A DNA stretch of 64,000 nt, from positions 434,001 through 498,000 of the forward strand of contig OX638353.1 in assembly GCA_951813255.1 (NCBI GenBank), given 5' to 3'. The notes under the pieces are model-generated. The model was not told the origin of the DNA and did no database searches. It was given only the letters and a program-made list of their open reading frames with translations. Shown in pieces: positions 17,487-26,703 of this stretch (position 1 is its first letter; each line of letters begins with the position of its first letter). The position numbers were made by a program, and so were the translations under genes. The stretch comes from an uncultured Dehalococcoidia bacterium (GTDB lineage: Bacteria; Chloroflexota; Dehalococcoidia; Lucifugimonadales; JAAXIE01).

Positions 17487-18647
17487 GTGCGCTTGGATAC
17501 CATCTCGGAGCTTTTCCAACACTCGGGCCTTGCCAACCTTACTTGGGGTAACGGCCTGCTGCTGTTGGTCGGCATAGGTTTCATCTATGTTGCCATAGTC
17601 AAAGCTAGGGAACCCTACGTCCTCCTGCCCTTGGGCCTTGGCATCCTGCTGGGCAATCTCCCCCTCACCGGCCTCCCCGATTTCATCGCCGGCTCCGATG
17701 AGGTCCAGTCCTCCGGCATGTTCGGCGTCGTCTTCCACTATGGCCTCTCCTTCTGGAGTATCCTCCCGCCCCTCATATTCCTCGGCTTGGGAGCAATGAC
17801 CGACTTCGGCCCCATGATTGCCGATCCCAAGACCATGCTGCTCGGAGCCGCTGCCCAAGTGGGGGTATTCTTCGCCTTCTGGGGAGCCCTGTTTGCCGGG
17901 TTCGGCATGGAGAAAGCGGCCGCCATCGGCATTATCGGAGGCGCCGATGGGCCCACCACTATCTTCGCCTCTGCCCAGTTGGCCCCCGAGCTTCTCGGCA
18001 CCATAGGCGTCATTGCCTATAGCTACATGGCCGCCGTGGTCTTCATCCAGCCCCCTATTATGAAGCTGCTAACCACCAAGGCGGAACGTGGCCTGGAGAT
18101 GAAACCCCCGCGGGAGGTGTCCCGTCTTGAGAAGCTCATGTTCCCCGCCGCCGCCATGATGCTGATTATTCTCGTGGTGCCCGACTCCGCTCCCCTCATT
18201 GCCATGTTCATGATCGGCAATCTCTTCCGCGAAAGCGGTGTCGTGCCCCGCCTCATGGAGACGGCATCCAACGAACTCCTCAACATAACCACCATCTTCC
18301 TCATGGTCACTGTCGGCACCCAACTGCAAGCCGACCAGGTGATTAACATGGACACACTGCGCATTCTCGGCTTGGGCTTGGTGGCCTTCTCCTTCAGTAC
18401 CGCCGGCGGAATCATGTTTGCCAAGGGGATGAACCTCTTCCTCAAGGAGAAAGTGAACCCCCTCATAGGCTCCGCGGGCGTGTCCGCTGTTCCCATGGCA
18501 GCCCGCCTTTCCCACGTGGTGGCTCAGGAGACCAACCCCAACAGCTTTATCCTGCCGTACGCTATGGGCCCCAATGTTGCCGGCGTTATCGGCTCGGCCG
18601 TTGTGGCTGGAGTTTTCCTCTCCCTCATTCCCAAACTTGTGGCCTAG
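17487..18647 (+). CDS. oadB: Sodium-pumping decarboxylase beta subunit (OadB/MmdB)
   Basis: This integral membrane subunit couples decarboxylation of the carboxybiotin carrier to Na+ export. The 386-residue protein is a multi-helix membrane protein with the family motifs LIFLGLGAMTDFGP, IGIIGGADGPTTIF (containing the functional Asp), SYMAAVVFIQPPIM and LIGSAGVSAVPMAAR (Na+/H+-binding Ser region). It starts with GTG at 17487. The biotin-dependent alpha subunit is not in the window, so whether the substrate is oxaloacetate, methylmalonyl-CoA or another acid is open. Confidence 0.93.
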   Translation: MRLDTISELFQHSGLANLTWGNGLLLLVGIGFIYVAIVKAREPYVLLPLGLGILLGNLPLTGLPDFIAGSDEVQSSGMFGVVFHYGLSFWSILPPLIFLGLGAMTDFGPMIADPKTMLLGAAAQVGVFFAFWGALFAGFGMEKAAAIGIIGGADGPTTIFASAQLAPELLGTIGVIAYSYMAAVVFIQPPIMKLLTTKAERGLEMKPPREVSRLEKLMFPAAAMMLIILVVPDSAPLIAMFMIGNLFRESGVVPRLMETASNELLNITTIFLMVTVGTQLQADQVINMDTLRILGLGLVAFSFSTAGGIMFAKGMNLFLKEKVNPLIGSAGVSAVPMAARLSHVVAQETNPNSFILPYAMGPNVAGVIGSAVVAGVFLSLIPKLVA

Positions 18648-18762
18648 TGCCTTCCACAGGAACGCCTCGGACCAGCCCGCTGCCACCCCTAAACTCCCCC
18701 TCTCATGCTAGAATTAGCGACGGTAGGCGCAATGCGCCCCAGATTCAAAGCGGAGGACTGTT

Positions 18763-19488
18763 ATGCCTAACAGTTGGGTTGATATATCCGTAGACGGTCA
18801 GGTCATGGACGCTTACCTGACAAAGCCAAACGACGACGAGAGGCACCCAGCGGTCATCGTCATTCAAGAAGTGTGGGGCGTGAACTCCCATATTCAGTAC
18901 GTCACCGACCGCATGCCCGCCGCCGGCTATGTGGGCCTTGCCCCCTCCATGTTCCACCGTGAGGGCCGGATGGTGATGGGTATGCATGAGGAGATGGAGA
19001 CTGCCTTCGCCCGCATGGGTGCCTGCACCGACGCGGGCATCGTGGCCGACGTCAAGGCCGCAGTTGCCTGGCTTCAGCAGCAGCCTTTCGTGGACCCCGA
19101 CCGCATCGGCATCGTCGGCTTCTGCTTTGGCGGCCGCGTCTCCTTCCTGTCGGCTTGTGCCGTTCCGGGCCTCAAGGCCGCCTCCGTCTTCTACGGCGGG
19201 CGTATCCTGGCTGCTCTTGGTGATGGACCTGCACCCATCGAGCAAGTGGCGAACATCAACTGCCCCGTCTTGGGGTTGTTCGGTGAGGACGACCAGAACC
19301 CCACCCCCGCCGACGTGGATCAGATTGAGGCCGCGCTGAAAGCGGCCGGCAAGACCTACTCGTTCCACATGTACCCCGGCTGTGGTCACGGCTTCCACTG
19401 CAATGCCCGTGGCAGCTACAAGCCCGAGTCTGCCCGCGATGCTTGGGGCAAGACCATGGCTTGGTTCGACGAGCACGTAAAAGCGTAG
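18763..19488 (+). CDS. Dienelactone hydrolase family protein
   Basis: The 241-residue alpha/beta hydrolase has the DLH pattern: VIVIQEVWGVNSHI (the Glu of the catalytic network), GIVGFCFGGR with the nucleophile cysteine in GFCFGG, an acid in LGLFGEDDQ, and the catalytic His in YPGCGHGFHC. DLH proper hydrolyses dienelactones from chloroaromatic and aromatic degradation, but many homologs have other esters. A GGAGGA ribosome site precedes the ATG. A hairpin at 19501-19528 follows the stop. Confidence 0.92.
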   Translation: MPNSWVDISVDGQVMDAYLTKPNDDERHPAVIVIQEVWGVNSHIQYVTDRMPAAGYVGLAPSMFHREGRMVMGMHEEMETAFARMGACTDAGIVADVKAAVAWLQQQPFVDPDRIGIVGFCFGGRVSFLSACAVPGLKAASVFYGGRILAALGDGPAPIEQVANINCPVLGLFGEDDQNPTPADVDQIEAALKAAGKTYSFHMYPGCGHGFHCNARGSYKPESARDAWGKTMAWFDEHVKA

Positions 19489-19500
19489 GAACCGTGCGGA

Positions 19501-19528
19501 GGGGAGGGCTGCTTGCCATGCCCTCCCC
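19501..19528 (+). terminator. Terminator-like hairpin after the dienelactone hydrolase gene
   Basis: A perfect 9-bp stem (GGGGAGGGC / GCCCTCCCC) with a 10-nt loop starts 13 bp after the stop codon. Only two T residues follow, so termination strength is uncertain. Confidence 0.5.
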
Positions 19529-19663
19529 TTCGCGTACTCCGCCCTAGCGGTCAGACCTCATCGTCATTCGCACGGAGTGTAGCACCCACTGGCCCCAGTC
19601 CATTCGCATCGCGGCCAGCGAAGGTCAGACCGCAAGGGCAACACGCCTTCTCAGGAGGCTCAC

Positions 19664-20467
19664 ATGAAAGTAGGAATCATCGGGATGGGCACCATCGGGC
19701 GACGCGTCGCCACGGGGCTCGACTCCGGCGAGGTGTCTGGCGTCGAATTGGGCGCCCTTTCCAGCCGCAACTTGGGCCGCGCCATGGAGTTTGCCGAGTC
19801 GCTGGAAACACCCCCTCCTGTGGTCACCATGGATCAGGTGCCGCCTCTGGTGGACTTGGTCATCGAAGCAGCCGGGCAGGACTCGGTGGACCCCATCGCC
19901 CAAGCCACGCTCCGTTCCGGCAAAGACCTGATGGTGCTGAGTTGCGGCGCCCTCCTCGACCGTGAGGACCTTCTGACCCTCGCTGCCGACAACGGCGTAA
20001 GCATCTACGCTCCTTCGGGAGCCATCGCCTGCTTGGATGGAATCATGGGCGCTGCCATGGGCAACATAGATTCCCTGACCATGATCAGCAGCAAGCCCCC
20101 GGAGGGCTTCAAAGATACCCCCGGTATGGTGGGCAGCCCCATCGACCTCGACGCTCTGACCGAACCCGCCACCCTGTTCGAGGGCCCCGCAGCCGAAGCC
20201 TGCCGCCTCTTCCCCGCCAACATCAATGTGTCTGGCGCCGTGGCCATGGCTGGCCTCGGCCCCCACAAGACCAAGGTGCGCATCGTCGCCGACCCCACCG
20301 TGGTGCACAACACCCATGAGATTGTCGTCACCGGTGATTTCGGCATCATCCAGATGAAAATTCAGAACGTGCCCTCCCCCAGCAACCCCAAGACAGGGAT
20401 GCTCACTGCCCTCTCCACCTTGGCATCCCTGCGGAAGATGGTCTCCCCTCTTAAGGTGGGAACGTAG
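19664..20467 (+). CDS. nadX: Aspartate dehydrogenase family protein (NadX-like)
   Basis: The 267-residue product begins with a Rossmann motif (VGIIGMGTIGRRVA). Its conserved blocks SGAIACLDG, NINVSGAVAMAGLG and the catalytic-His block HEIVVTGDFG match L-aspartate dehydrogenase, which makes iminoaspartate for NAD synthesis or recycles aspartate. Length is typical (about 265). It stands in a plus-strand run before the M20 peptidase and UbiD genes, which may reflect catabolism rather than NAD synthesis. No nadA or nadC is seen here. Confidence 0.85.
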   Translation: MKVGIIGMGTIGRRVATGLDSGEVSGVELGALSSRNLGRAMEFAESLETPPPVVTMDQVPPLVDLVIEAAGQDSVDPIAQATLRSGKDLMVLSCGALLDREDLLTLAADNGVSIYAPSGAIACLDGIMGAAMGNIDSLTMISSKPPEGFKDTPGMVGSPIDLDALTEPATLFEGPAAEACRLFPANINVSGAVAMAGLGPHKTKVRIVADPTVVHNTHEIVVTGDFGIIQMKIQNVPSPSNPKTGMLTALSTLASLRKMVSPLKVGT

Positions 20468-20543
20468 TCCCAATAAGCACTGGACATCCAACTCGCAGGA
20501 GCGGCCACCAAGGCCGTCCTAGGGAGTCACGATAGGAGCGCCG

Positions 20544-21626
20544 ATGATTGAGCGAGAGCGACTGGTCAATACCTTCTGCGAACTGGTGCGCATCGACAGC
20601 CCTTCCGGAGAAGAAGAGGCCGTCGCCCAGTACCTCACCCAGAAGCTCACTGCCTTGGGCCTGCGCATCCAGCGCGATTCCCACGGCAACGTCATCGCCT
20701 CCGAGGACGGCGACAATCCCCTCATCCTCTCCGCCCACATGGATACCGTGGAGCCCGGCCGCGGCATCAAGCCCCGCATCGAAGAGGACCGCATCGTCTC
20801 CGATGGCACCACCATCCTGGGAGGCGATTGCAAGGCAGGCGTGGCCGCCATATTGGAAGGCCTGCAGTCCATCAAGGACGAGGGTGCCAGTCGCCGTCCG
20901 GTGCAAGCGGTCTTCACCCGCGGAGAAGAGATCGGCCTCGTCGGAGCCCAATATCTGGACTACGGCATCCTCACTGGTCAGGAGGCTGTGGTGTTCGATG
21001 GCAACGGTCCCGTAGGCACCATCACCGCCAGCAGCCCCACCTACATCAGCTTCGACGTGAAGGTCAAAGGGCGTGCAGCCCACGCCGGTGTGGAGCCTGA
21101 AAAGGGCCTCTCAGCCATTCGCATCGCCTCCGACATCATCTCCCAACTGCCCCAGGGACGCTTGGACGAAGAGACCACCATCAACGTCGGCACCATCTCC
21201 GGTGGCTCGGTGCGCAACGCCGTCCCCGAAGATGTCACCTTCTCCGGCGAGTTCCGCAGTCGGAACACCGAGACCCTTGAACTGACCCGCCTCCAAGTGC
21301 TGCAGGTCCTCCAAGCAGCCCGCGAGAAGTACCGGGACGCCTCCATCGACGAGGAACTGCAAGTCCTGTTCCGCATGTACCACATCGACCCCGACGGTCG
21401 CATGGTTTCCATGGTTAGCCATGTGTTGCAGGACCTGGACCTAGCGGCCAACATCAGCCCCTCCGGCGGTGGCACCGACGGCAATGTGTTTCTGGAACGA
21501 GGCATCGATGCCTTGGTGGTCGGTATGTCCACCAACGAGATGCACACCACCCGCGAGTACGTGAAGCTCGATGAACTACACGACACCGCCCGCTTCTGCC
21601 ACAACCTGCTGGTGGCAGGGTTCTAG
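20544..21626 (+). CDS. M20 family metallopeptidase (PepT-like)
   Basis: The 360-residue protein has the dinuclear-zinc motifs of M20: SAHMDTV, GGDCKAGVAA, the catalytic FTRGEEIGLVGA and a late EMHTTREYV motif with the last His ligand. The dimerisation domain occupies about 180-285. The pattern and length are closest to the PepT-like di/tripeptidase branch. There is no signal peptide, so it should be cytosolic. The start at 20544 follows an AGGAGCG-type ribosome site. Confidence 0.9.
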   Translation: MIERERLVNTFCELVRIDSPSGEEEAVAQYLTQKLTALGLRIQRDSHGNVIASEDGDNPLILSAHMDTVEPGRGIKPRIEEDRIVSDGTTILGGDCKAGVAAILEGLQSIKDEGASRRPVQAVFTRGEEIGLVGAQYLDYGILTGQEAVVFDGNGPVGTITASSPTYISFDVKVKGRAAHAGVEPEKGLSAIRIASDIISQLPQGRLDEETTINVGTISGGSVRNAVPEDVTFSGEFRSRNTETLELTRLQVLQVLQAAREKYRDASIDEELQVLFRMYHIDPDGRMVSMVSHVLQDLDLAANISPSGGGTDGNVFLERGIDALVVGMSTNEMHTTREYVKLDELHDTARFCHNLLVAGF

Positions 21627-21686
21627 GGGGACTCGCATCCCAACCATGCGCCCCTGTGCAATCAGCCCTGCTGAGAGGAGGAGCCC

Positions 21687-23171
21687 ATGCCCATCCAGGA
21701 TGTGCGGGAATGGATAAGCCAAACCGAGGACATGGGGGAGTTGACCCGTGTCGATGGGGTCGATCCTCATCTGGAACTCGGTGGATTGGTGGACCTCTAC
21801 CAGTGGGACATGGAAAACCCAGCCCTGCTATTCGACCACATCAAGGGTTATCCCCAAGGCCACCGCTTGCTGGCCAACGTCTTCACCTCAATGCCGCGCG
21901 TAGCCCTCAGCCTGAACATGCCCGTGGACTTGGGACGCCGTGAGTTCGTGGCAGCATGGCGCCAACGGCTCAAAGAGATAAGGCCTATGCCGGGCCAGAT
22001 GGTGGAGTACGGACCGGTGCTGGAGAACCGCATGGTTGGCGACGAGGTGGACCTGACCAAGTTCCCTGCGCCTCTGTGGCACACTCACGATGGTGGCCGG
22101 TACATCGGCGTGGGCGACATTGTGATTACCCGCGACCCCGACACCGGATGGGTCAATGCCGGCTGTTACCGCGTGCAGGTCCACGACGCCAACACCGCAG
22201 GCATTATGATTTCACCAGGAAAGCACGGCCGCATCATCCGCGAGGCCTACTGGAGCCGGGGCGAGTCCTGCCCGGTAGCCGTTTCTCTCGGCCACGACCC
22301 CTTACTTCTCCTCTTGGGCGGAATTGAAGTCGACTACGGGGTCAACGAGTACGACGTGGCAGGTGGCATCCGAGGCGAGCCGGTGCAACTCATCAACGCT
22401 CCCTACACCGGATTGCCCGTACCCGCCACCTCGGAGATTGTCATAGAAGGCGAGATTCCCCCCAACGAAGCACATCCCGAAGGGCCCTTTGGCGAGTGGA
22501 CCGGCTACTACGCCGGCGGCGAGCGCGACATGCCCATCATCCGCATCCACTCCATCAGCTACCGCAACAATCCCATCGTCTTGGGATGCCTGCCCGGCAA
22601 GCCCCCCAATGACAATACCTACTTCCGCAGCCCCCTGCGTGCAGCCATGATCTGGGATGAGTTGGAGCGTTTGGGTCTCCCAGGCATCACCGGCGTCTGG
22701 TCCCATGAAGCAGGCGGCGGGCGCCTGTTCAACGTTGTCTCCATCAAGCAGATGTACCCCGGCCACAGCAAACAGGTGGGCATGCTCACCGCCAACTGCC
22801 CTGCTGGGGCCTATGCCAACCGCATGGTGATCGTCGTGGACGACGATATCGACCCCACCGACACCAACGAAGTCCTCTGGGCCCTGAACACCCGCGCCGA
22901 CATGATCGACGACGTGGAAGTAATCAAGCGGGCCCGCAGTACCTCCTTGGACCCCATGGCCTACGGCGATGGCGAAGGTGGCCGCTACTACAACAACCGC
23001 ATGGTGATCGACGCCTGCCGCCCCTACGAGAGGCTTGGCACCTTCCCCGCCGTGGCCCGCAAGTCACAGGAAGAGGCCAGGGAGCTTCGCGACCGCTGGC
23101 CCGAGCTGTTCACCCCCGATGGCAAGGTGCGTCGTGACGTCACCCACGCCTCCCACTTGGAGGTCCCATAG
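21687..23171 (+). CDS. UbiD family prenylated-FMN decarboxylase
   Basis: The 494-residue product carries the UbiD fold motifs HLELGGLVDLYQ, PAPLWHTHDGGRYIGVGDIVITRDP, the cofactor site near GRIIREAY...GESCPVAVSLG, and the catalytic Glu region HPEGPFGEWTGYYAG. These enzymes reversibly (de)carboxylate aromatic or unsaturated acids using prenylated FMN. No UbiX flavin prenyltransferase is in the window, so the cofactor must be supplied from elsewhere. A GAGGAGG ribosome site precedes the ATG. Aromatic-acid metabolism fits the surrounding oxygenases. Confidence 0.92.
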   Translation: MPIQDVREWISQTEDMGELTRVDGVDPHLELGGLVDLYQWDMENPALLFDHIKGYPQGHRLLANVFTSMPRVALSLNMPVDLGRREFVAAWRQRLKEIRPMPGQMVEYGPVLENRMVGDEVDLTKFPAPLWHTHDGGRYIGVGDIVITRDPDTGWVNAGCYRVQVHDANTAGIMISPGKHGRIIREAYWSRGESCPVAVSLGHDPLLLLLGGIEVDYGVNEYDVAGGIRGEPVQLINAPYTGLPVPATSEIVIEGEIPPNEAHPEGPFGEWTGYYAGGERDMPIIRIHSISYRNNPIVLGCLPGKPPNDNTYFRSPLRAAMIWDELERLGLPGITGVWSHEAGGGRLFNVVSIKQMYPGHSKQVGMLTANCPAGAYANRMVIVVDDDIDPTDTNEVLWALNTRADMIDDVEVIKRARSTSLDPMAYGDGEGGRYYNNRMVIDACRPYERLGTFPAVARKSQEEARELRDRWPELFTPDGKVRRDVTHASHLEVP

Positions 23172-23179
23172 CCAGGCAC

Positions 23180-23728
23180 ATGGGTCGGTGGATGCTGGGA
23201 CCTCTGATTGCCTTGGCTGTGCTGTCGGCCACAGTGCTGCCCGTTTATGGACAGGACAGCGAAACGCAGGCAGAAACTTCCGGGCCCAACATATATGAGG
23301 GGCCTGTAGGCCCCTATCGCATGATCGTGCAAGCTATACCCTACCCGCTCACCCAAGGGCTTATCAACCTTCATGCTACAGTGTGGGACTTGGAGACCGG
23401 TGCGGCTGCAGAGGTCGAGCAGCTGCGGGTATTATTTGTGAGTCTGGAATCATCGGAGCGCGGGCGCACTTCACTGAGAAAGTCGCCTGACATCCCTGAC
23501 AGCTACAGTACGCAGCTTAACCTACTGGAGCCGGGTGCGTGGACCTTCACCTTCGATGTGTCCGGTCCCTTGGGCGAGGGCTCCGCAGAAGTGGACCTGG
23601 TGTTCGCCAGCCAACCTCGCACCCTCGCCGGCTGGTTGGCATGGGCAGGTATGGCCTTGGCGCTCCTGCTGGTACTTGCCTTGGCTTGGCGTAACGCCAA
23701 CAGGATGCGTCGGTCCCGAGCCCATTGA
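23180..23728 (+). CDS. Exported, C-terminally anchored YtkA/FixH-like protein
   Basis: The 182-residue protein has an N-terminal signal peptide ending around AVLSATVLPVYGQ, an extracellular beta-rich domain (about 40-150; YEGPVGPYRMIV...GAWTFTFDVSGPLGEGSAEVDL) and a C-terminal membrane helix (WLAWAGMALALLLVLALAW) with a basic cytosolic tail. The domain resembles YtkA/FixH-like immunoglobulin-type modules often found near copper-handling genes. It begins 8 bp after ubiD but is followed by the csoR operator, so it may belong to either unit. The function is not recognised. Confidence 0.65.
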   Translation: MGRWMLGPLIALAVLSATVLPVYGQDSETQAETSGPNIYEGPVGPYRMIVQAIPYPLTQGLINLHATVWDLETGAAAEVEQLRVLFVSLESSERGRTSLRKSPDIPDSYSTQLNLLEPGAWTFTFDVSGPLGEGSAEVDLVFASQPRTLAGWLAWAGMALALLLVLALAWRNANRMRRSRAH

Positions 23729-23757
23729 CGCTTTCGCTCATGACGTATAGACTCACG

Positions 23758-23779
23758 ATACCCACCCCCAGTGGGTAGG
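23758..23779. promoter_or_regulatory. CsoR-type operator upstream of csoR-copA
   Basis: The stretch TACCCACCCCCAGTGGGTA (23759-23777) has arms CCCAC/GTGGG around a C-rich centre, followed by AGGG. This closely matches the pseudo-palindromic G/C-tract operators known for CsoR repressors. It lies 20 bp upstream of the proposed csoR start at 23798, implying autoregulation of csoR-copA by copper. Confidence 0.7.
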
Positions 23780-23797
23780 GTAAACCCGGAGGTTGGT

Positions 23798-24067
23798 GTG
23801 GACCCCAAGGTGAAGGCCGAGGCCTCTCGGCGTCTCAGCTACGCCGAAGGCCACCTGTCGGGCATCAAGCGCATGGTGGAAGACGAAAAGTACTGCGTTG
23901 ATATCCTCAAGCAGACCTACGCAGTGCGCCGCGCCATCCAGAAAGTCGAGGCCGTCATCCTTCAGGGCCACCTGCAGACCCATGTGGTCGAAGGTGTACG
24001 CGAAGGACGCGAATCAGAAGTGCTGAACGAGCTCATGGATCTCTACAATCTCCAGGAGCGCAACTGA
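23798..24067 (+). CDS. csoR: CsoR-family copper-sensing repressor (C-H-H type)
   Basis: This 89-residue all-helical DUF156 repressor binds operator DNA in its metal-free state. The metal ligands align as C33, H58 and H62; the canonical M. tuberculosis protein uses C-H-C, while Thermus thermophilus CsoR uses the same C-H-H set and senses several metals. GTG at 23798, five bases after CGGAGG, is preferred to an upstream GTG at 23771, which lies inside the operator. A CsoR-type operator lies directly upstream and copA starts 48 bp downstream. Confidence 0.92.
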   Translation: MDPKVKAEASRRLSYAEGHLSGIKRMVEDEKYCVDILKQTYAVRRAIQKVEAVILQGHLQTHVVEGVREGRESEVLNELMDLYNLQERN

Positions 24068-24114
24068 CCCTCAGAGCATCACCCCTTCAGAGCATCATCC
24101 CTTCAGAGCATCAT
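24068..24114. repeat. Three tandem 15-16-bp repeats between csoR and copA
   Basis: Units at 24068-24082, 24083-24098 and 24099-24114 read CCCTTCAGAGCATCAT; the last two are identical and the first has one deletion and one substitution. They fill the whole gap between the csoR stop and the copA GTG, leaving no recognisable ribosome site. This looks like recent slippage expansion and may affect copA translation. Confidence 0.8.
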
Positions 24115-24115
24115 C

Positions 24116-26647
24116 GTGGTAAGCAAGCAGATAACCCGTATCACCATAGGAGTGCAGGGCATGACCTGCGCCTCCTGCGTACGCTACGTCGAGGAGGCTC
24201 TGTCCGAGGTGCCCGGCGTGGAATCGGCTGACGTCAATCTGGCCACTGAACGTGCCACGGTCGAGCTCGACCCTGTAGCAGTCCCCGCCTCCCTCATAGC
24301 CGAGGCCCTCGACGATGCTGGCTACGGTGCCGTTGTAGACACCGTGACCCTCAACGTCGGAGGCATGACCTGCGCATCATGCGTCGGCTACGTCGAGGAA
24401 GCCCTCAGTGAAGTCCCTGGCGTGGTCTCCTCCACCGTCAACCTCGCCACCGAGCGGGCCACCGTCCACTACCTCTCCGGAGCAACGGGCGTCGACCAAC
24501 TGCGCGAAGCCGTCGACGATGCCGGCTACTCCATCGAAGGCGTGGTAGACGACACCGCGGACGAAGCGGCCGACGCCGAGCGTCTGGCCCGCACCCGCGA
24601 AATCCGTGACCTCAAGCGCAAGGTGGCCCTCGCCGGCTCAGTGGGTGTCGTCATCATGGGCCTCATGTACGTCCCCTTGTCGGTTCTCGGCCTCACCTCC
24701 TTCCAACTCAACCTCATCCTCTGGATCATGGCCACTCCCGTCCAGTTCTGGGCGGGGGCCCAGTTCTACCGCAGCGCATGGGGCGCCCTGAAACACCGCA
24801 CCGCCAACATGAACACCCTCGTCGCCCTCGGCACCAGCGTTGCCTACGGCTACAGTACGGTAGCAACCTTCTTCAGCAGTCTCTTCGACGAAGTCGGCTC
24901 CCTCCACTCTCAGAGTGTCTTTGGCCACAGCACCGGCACCTACTTCGACGCCTCCGCCATCATCATTGCCCTCATCCTCCTCGGCCGCCTCCTCGAAGCC
25001 CGCGCCAAGGGGCGCACCTCTGAGGCCATTCGCAAACTCATGGGCCTGCGTCCACGTACTGCCTTAGTGGTACGCCACGGACAGCAGGTCGAGTTGCCCA
25101 TCGAGCAGGTGCTGGTGGATGACATCGTGATAGTCCGCCCCGGCGAGAGAGTCCCCGTCGATGGAGATGTAATCGAAGGCTCGTCGTCTCTCGATGAGTC
25201 CATGCTCACCGGCGAGAGCATGCCTGTCGAAAAAACCGCAGGTGCCCCGGTCTATGCTGCCACCGTCAACGGGACAGGCGGCCTGCGTTTTCGCGCCACT
25301 CGCGTAGGTGCCGACACCATGCTCTCCCAAGTGATCCGGCTCGTCCAGGAAGCCCAAGGCTCCAAGGCACCCATACAGCGCACCGCCGACGTCGTAGCCG
25401 CCTACTTCGTCCCCACCGTCCTCACCATCGCGCTGGTCACCTGGGTCGTCTGGCTCATCTGGGGCCCTTCCCCAGCCCTGACTATCGCCATCCTCAACGC
25501 CGTAGCCGTCCTCGTCATCGCCTGCCCCTGCGCCTTGGGACTCGCGACACCCACCGCCATCATCGTAGGCACCGGCAAAGGCGCCGAGCGTGGCATCCTC
25601 ATCCGCAACGCGGAAGCCCTTGAGCGGGCCCACAAGGTCACCACCGTGGTCCTCGACAAGACCGGTACCCTCACCAGAGGCCAACCCGTGGTGACCGACA
25701 TCGTCACCTCCGACGGCTTGGGCGAAAACGAAATCCTCAGGCTCGCAGCCTCAGCCGAGTCCGCCTCCGAGCACCCCTTGGGCCAAGCCATCCGCAGGGC
25801 AGCCGGAGATCGCGGCCTGCCCGCGTCAGAAGCCACCCAATTTCAAGCCCTGCCCGGTCACGGTGTGCAGGCCAACGTCGAGGGCAAGGTCGTCTCCCTC
25901 GGCAACACCGGCCTCCTAAGACAACAGGGCCTTGCCCTGAATGGCCTCGAAAGCACGGCTGATTCCCTCACATCCCAAGGCAAGACCACCATGTGGGTCA
26001 CCGTCGACGGCCAAGTCACCGGCCTGCTCGCCGTAGCCGACACTCTGAAACCCGAATCCCACGAAGCAGTCCGTTCCCTCCAACACCTCGGCCTCGAAGT
26101 CGTCATGCTCACCGGCGACAACCGTCCCACCGCCCAGACCGTAGCCCGCGAAGCAGGTATTGACCGCGTCGTCGCCGAAGTCCTGCCCCAGGACAAAGCC
26201 GCCGAGGTCAAAAAGCTACAGGATGAAGGCCGCGTGGTCGCCATGGTGGGCGACGGCATCAACGACGCCCCCGCCTTGGCCCAAGCCGACGTCGCCATCG
26301 CCATGGGCACCGGCACCGACCTCGCCATGGAGACCTCCCAGATCACACTCATGCGTGGAGACCTCCGCGGAGTCCCCGAGGCCATCGCCCTCTCCCGTGC
26401 CACCATCCGCACCATCCGCCAGAATCTCTTCTGGGCCTTTTTCTACAACACCGCGCTGATCCCAGTAGCGGCAGGCGTCCTCTACCTCGCCTTTGGCGCC
26501 AGCGGGGTACCCATGGGTCCGCTCCAGTACATCCTTGGAGACTTCGGTTTCCTGAACCCGGTGATGGCCGCCGCCGCCATGGCACTCAGTTCCGTTTCGG
26601 TGGTAACCAATTCCCTGAGACTCAGGGGCGTTCGCCTAAGGGTCTAG
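24116..26647 (+). CDS. copA: Copper-exporting P-type ATPase with two HMA domains
   Basis: The P1B-type ATPase (843 aa) pumps Cu(I) out of the cell. Two N-terminal HMA domains carry GMTCASC (C18/C21 and C86/C89). The ion channel motif is CPC (C470-P-C472), the phosphorylation site DKTGTLT starts at D514, the SEHPLG motif follows, and the hinge is [12 protein letters not shown]. The two HMA domains share near-identical blocks ([11 protein letters not shown] and [10 protein letters not shown]), pointing to recent duplication. The GTG at 24116 preserves HMA1 but has no ribosome site; ATG at codon 16 has an AGGAG before it but would break the domain. Neighbouring csoR explains regulation. Confidence 0.95.
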   Translation: MVSKQITRITIGVQGMTCASCVRYVEEALSEVPGVESADVNLATERATVELDPVAVPASLIAEALDDAGYGAVVDTVTLNVGGMTCASCVGYVEEALSEVPGVVSSTVNLATERATVHYLSGATGVDQLREAVDDAGYSIEGVVDDTADEAADAERLARTREIRDLKRKVALAGSVGVVIMGLMYVPLSVLGLTSFQLNLILWIMATPVQFWAGAQFYRSAWGALKHRTANMNTLVALGTSVAYGYSTVATFFSSLFDEVGSLHSQSVFGHSTGTYFDASAIIIALILLGRLLEARAKGRTSEAIRKLMGLRPRTALVVRHGQQVELPIEQVLVDDIVIVRPGERVPVDGDVIEGSSSLDESMLTGESMPVEKTAGAPVYAATVNGTGGLRFRATRVGADTMLSQVIRLVQEAQGSKAPIQRTADVVAAYFVPTVLTIALVTWVVWLIWGPSPALTIAILNAVAVLVIACPCALGLATPTAIIVGTGKGAERGILIRNAEALERAHKVTTVVLDKTGTLTRGQPVVTDIVTSDGLGENEILRLAASAESASEHPLGQAIRRAAGDRGLPASEATQFQALPGHGVQANVEGKVVSLGNTGLLRQQGLALNGLESTADSLTSQGKTTMWVTVDGQVTGLLAVADTLKPESHEAVRSLQHLGLEVVMLTGDNRPTAQTVAREAGIDRVVAEVLPQDKAAEVKKLQDEGRVVAMVGDGINDAPALAQADVAIAMGTGTDLAMETSQITLMRGDLRGVPEAIALSRATIRTIRQNLFWAFFYNTALIPVAAGVLYLAFGASGVPMGPLQYILGDFGFLNPVMAAAAMALSSVSVVTNSLRLRGVRLRV

Positions 26648-26703
26648 CGCCCCAGCCACAACCCATATACGATAGCCCCTAACCGCCGACACCGAGGTTG
26701 AAA

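Noticed and set aside
23771..23797. csoR start at the upstream GTG
   Set aside because: It lies inside the predicted operator and lacks a ribosome site; the GTG at 23798 is five bases after CGGAGG.
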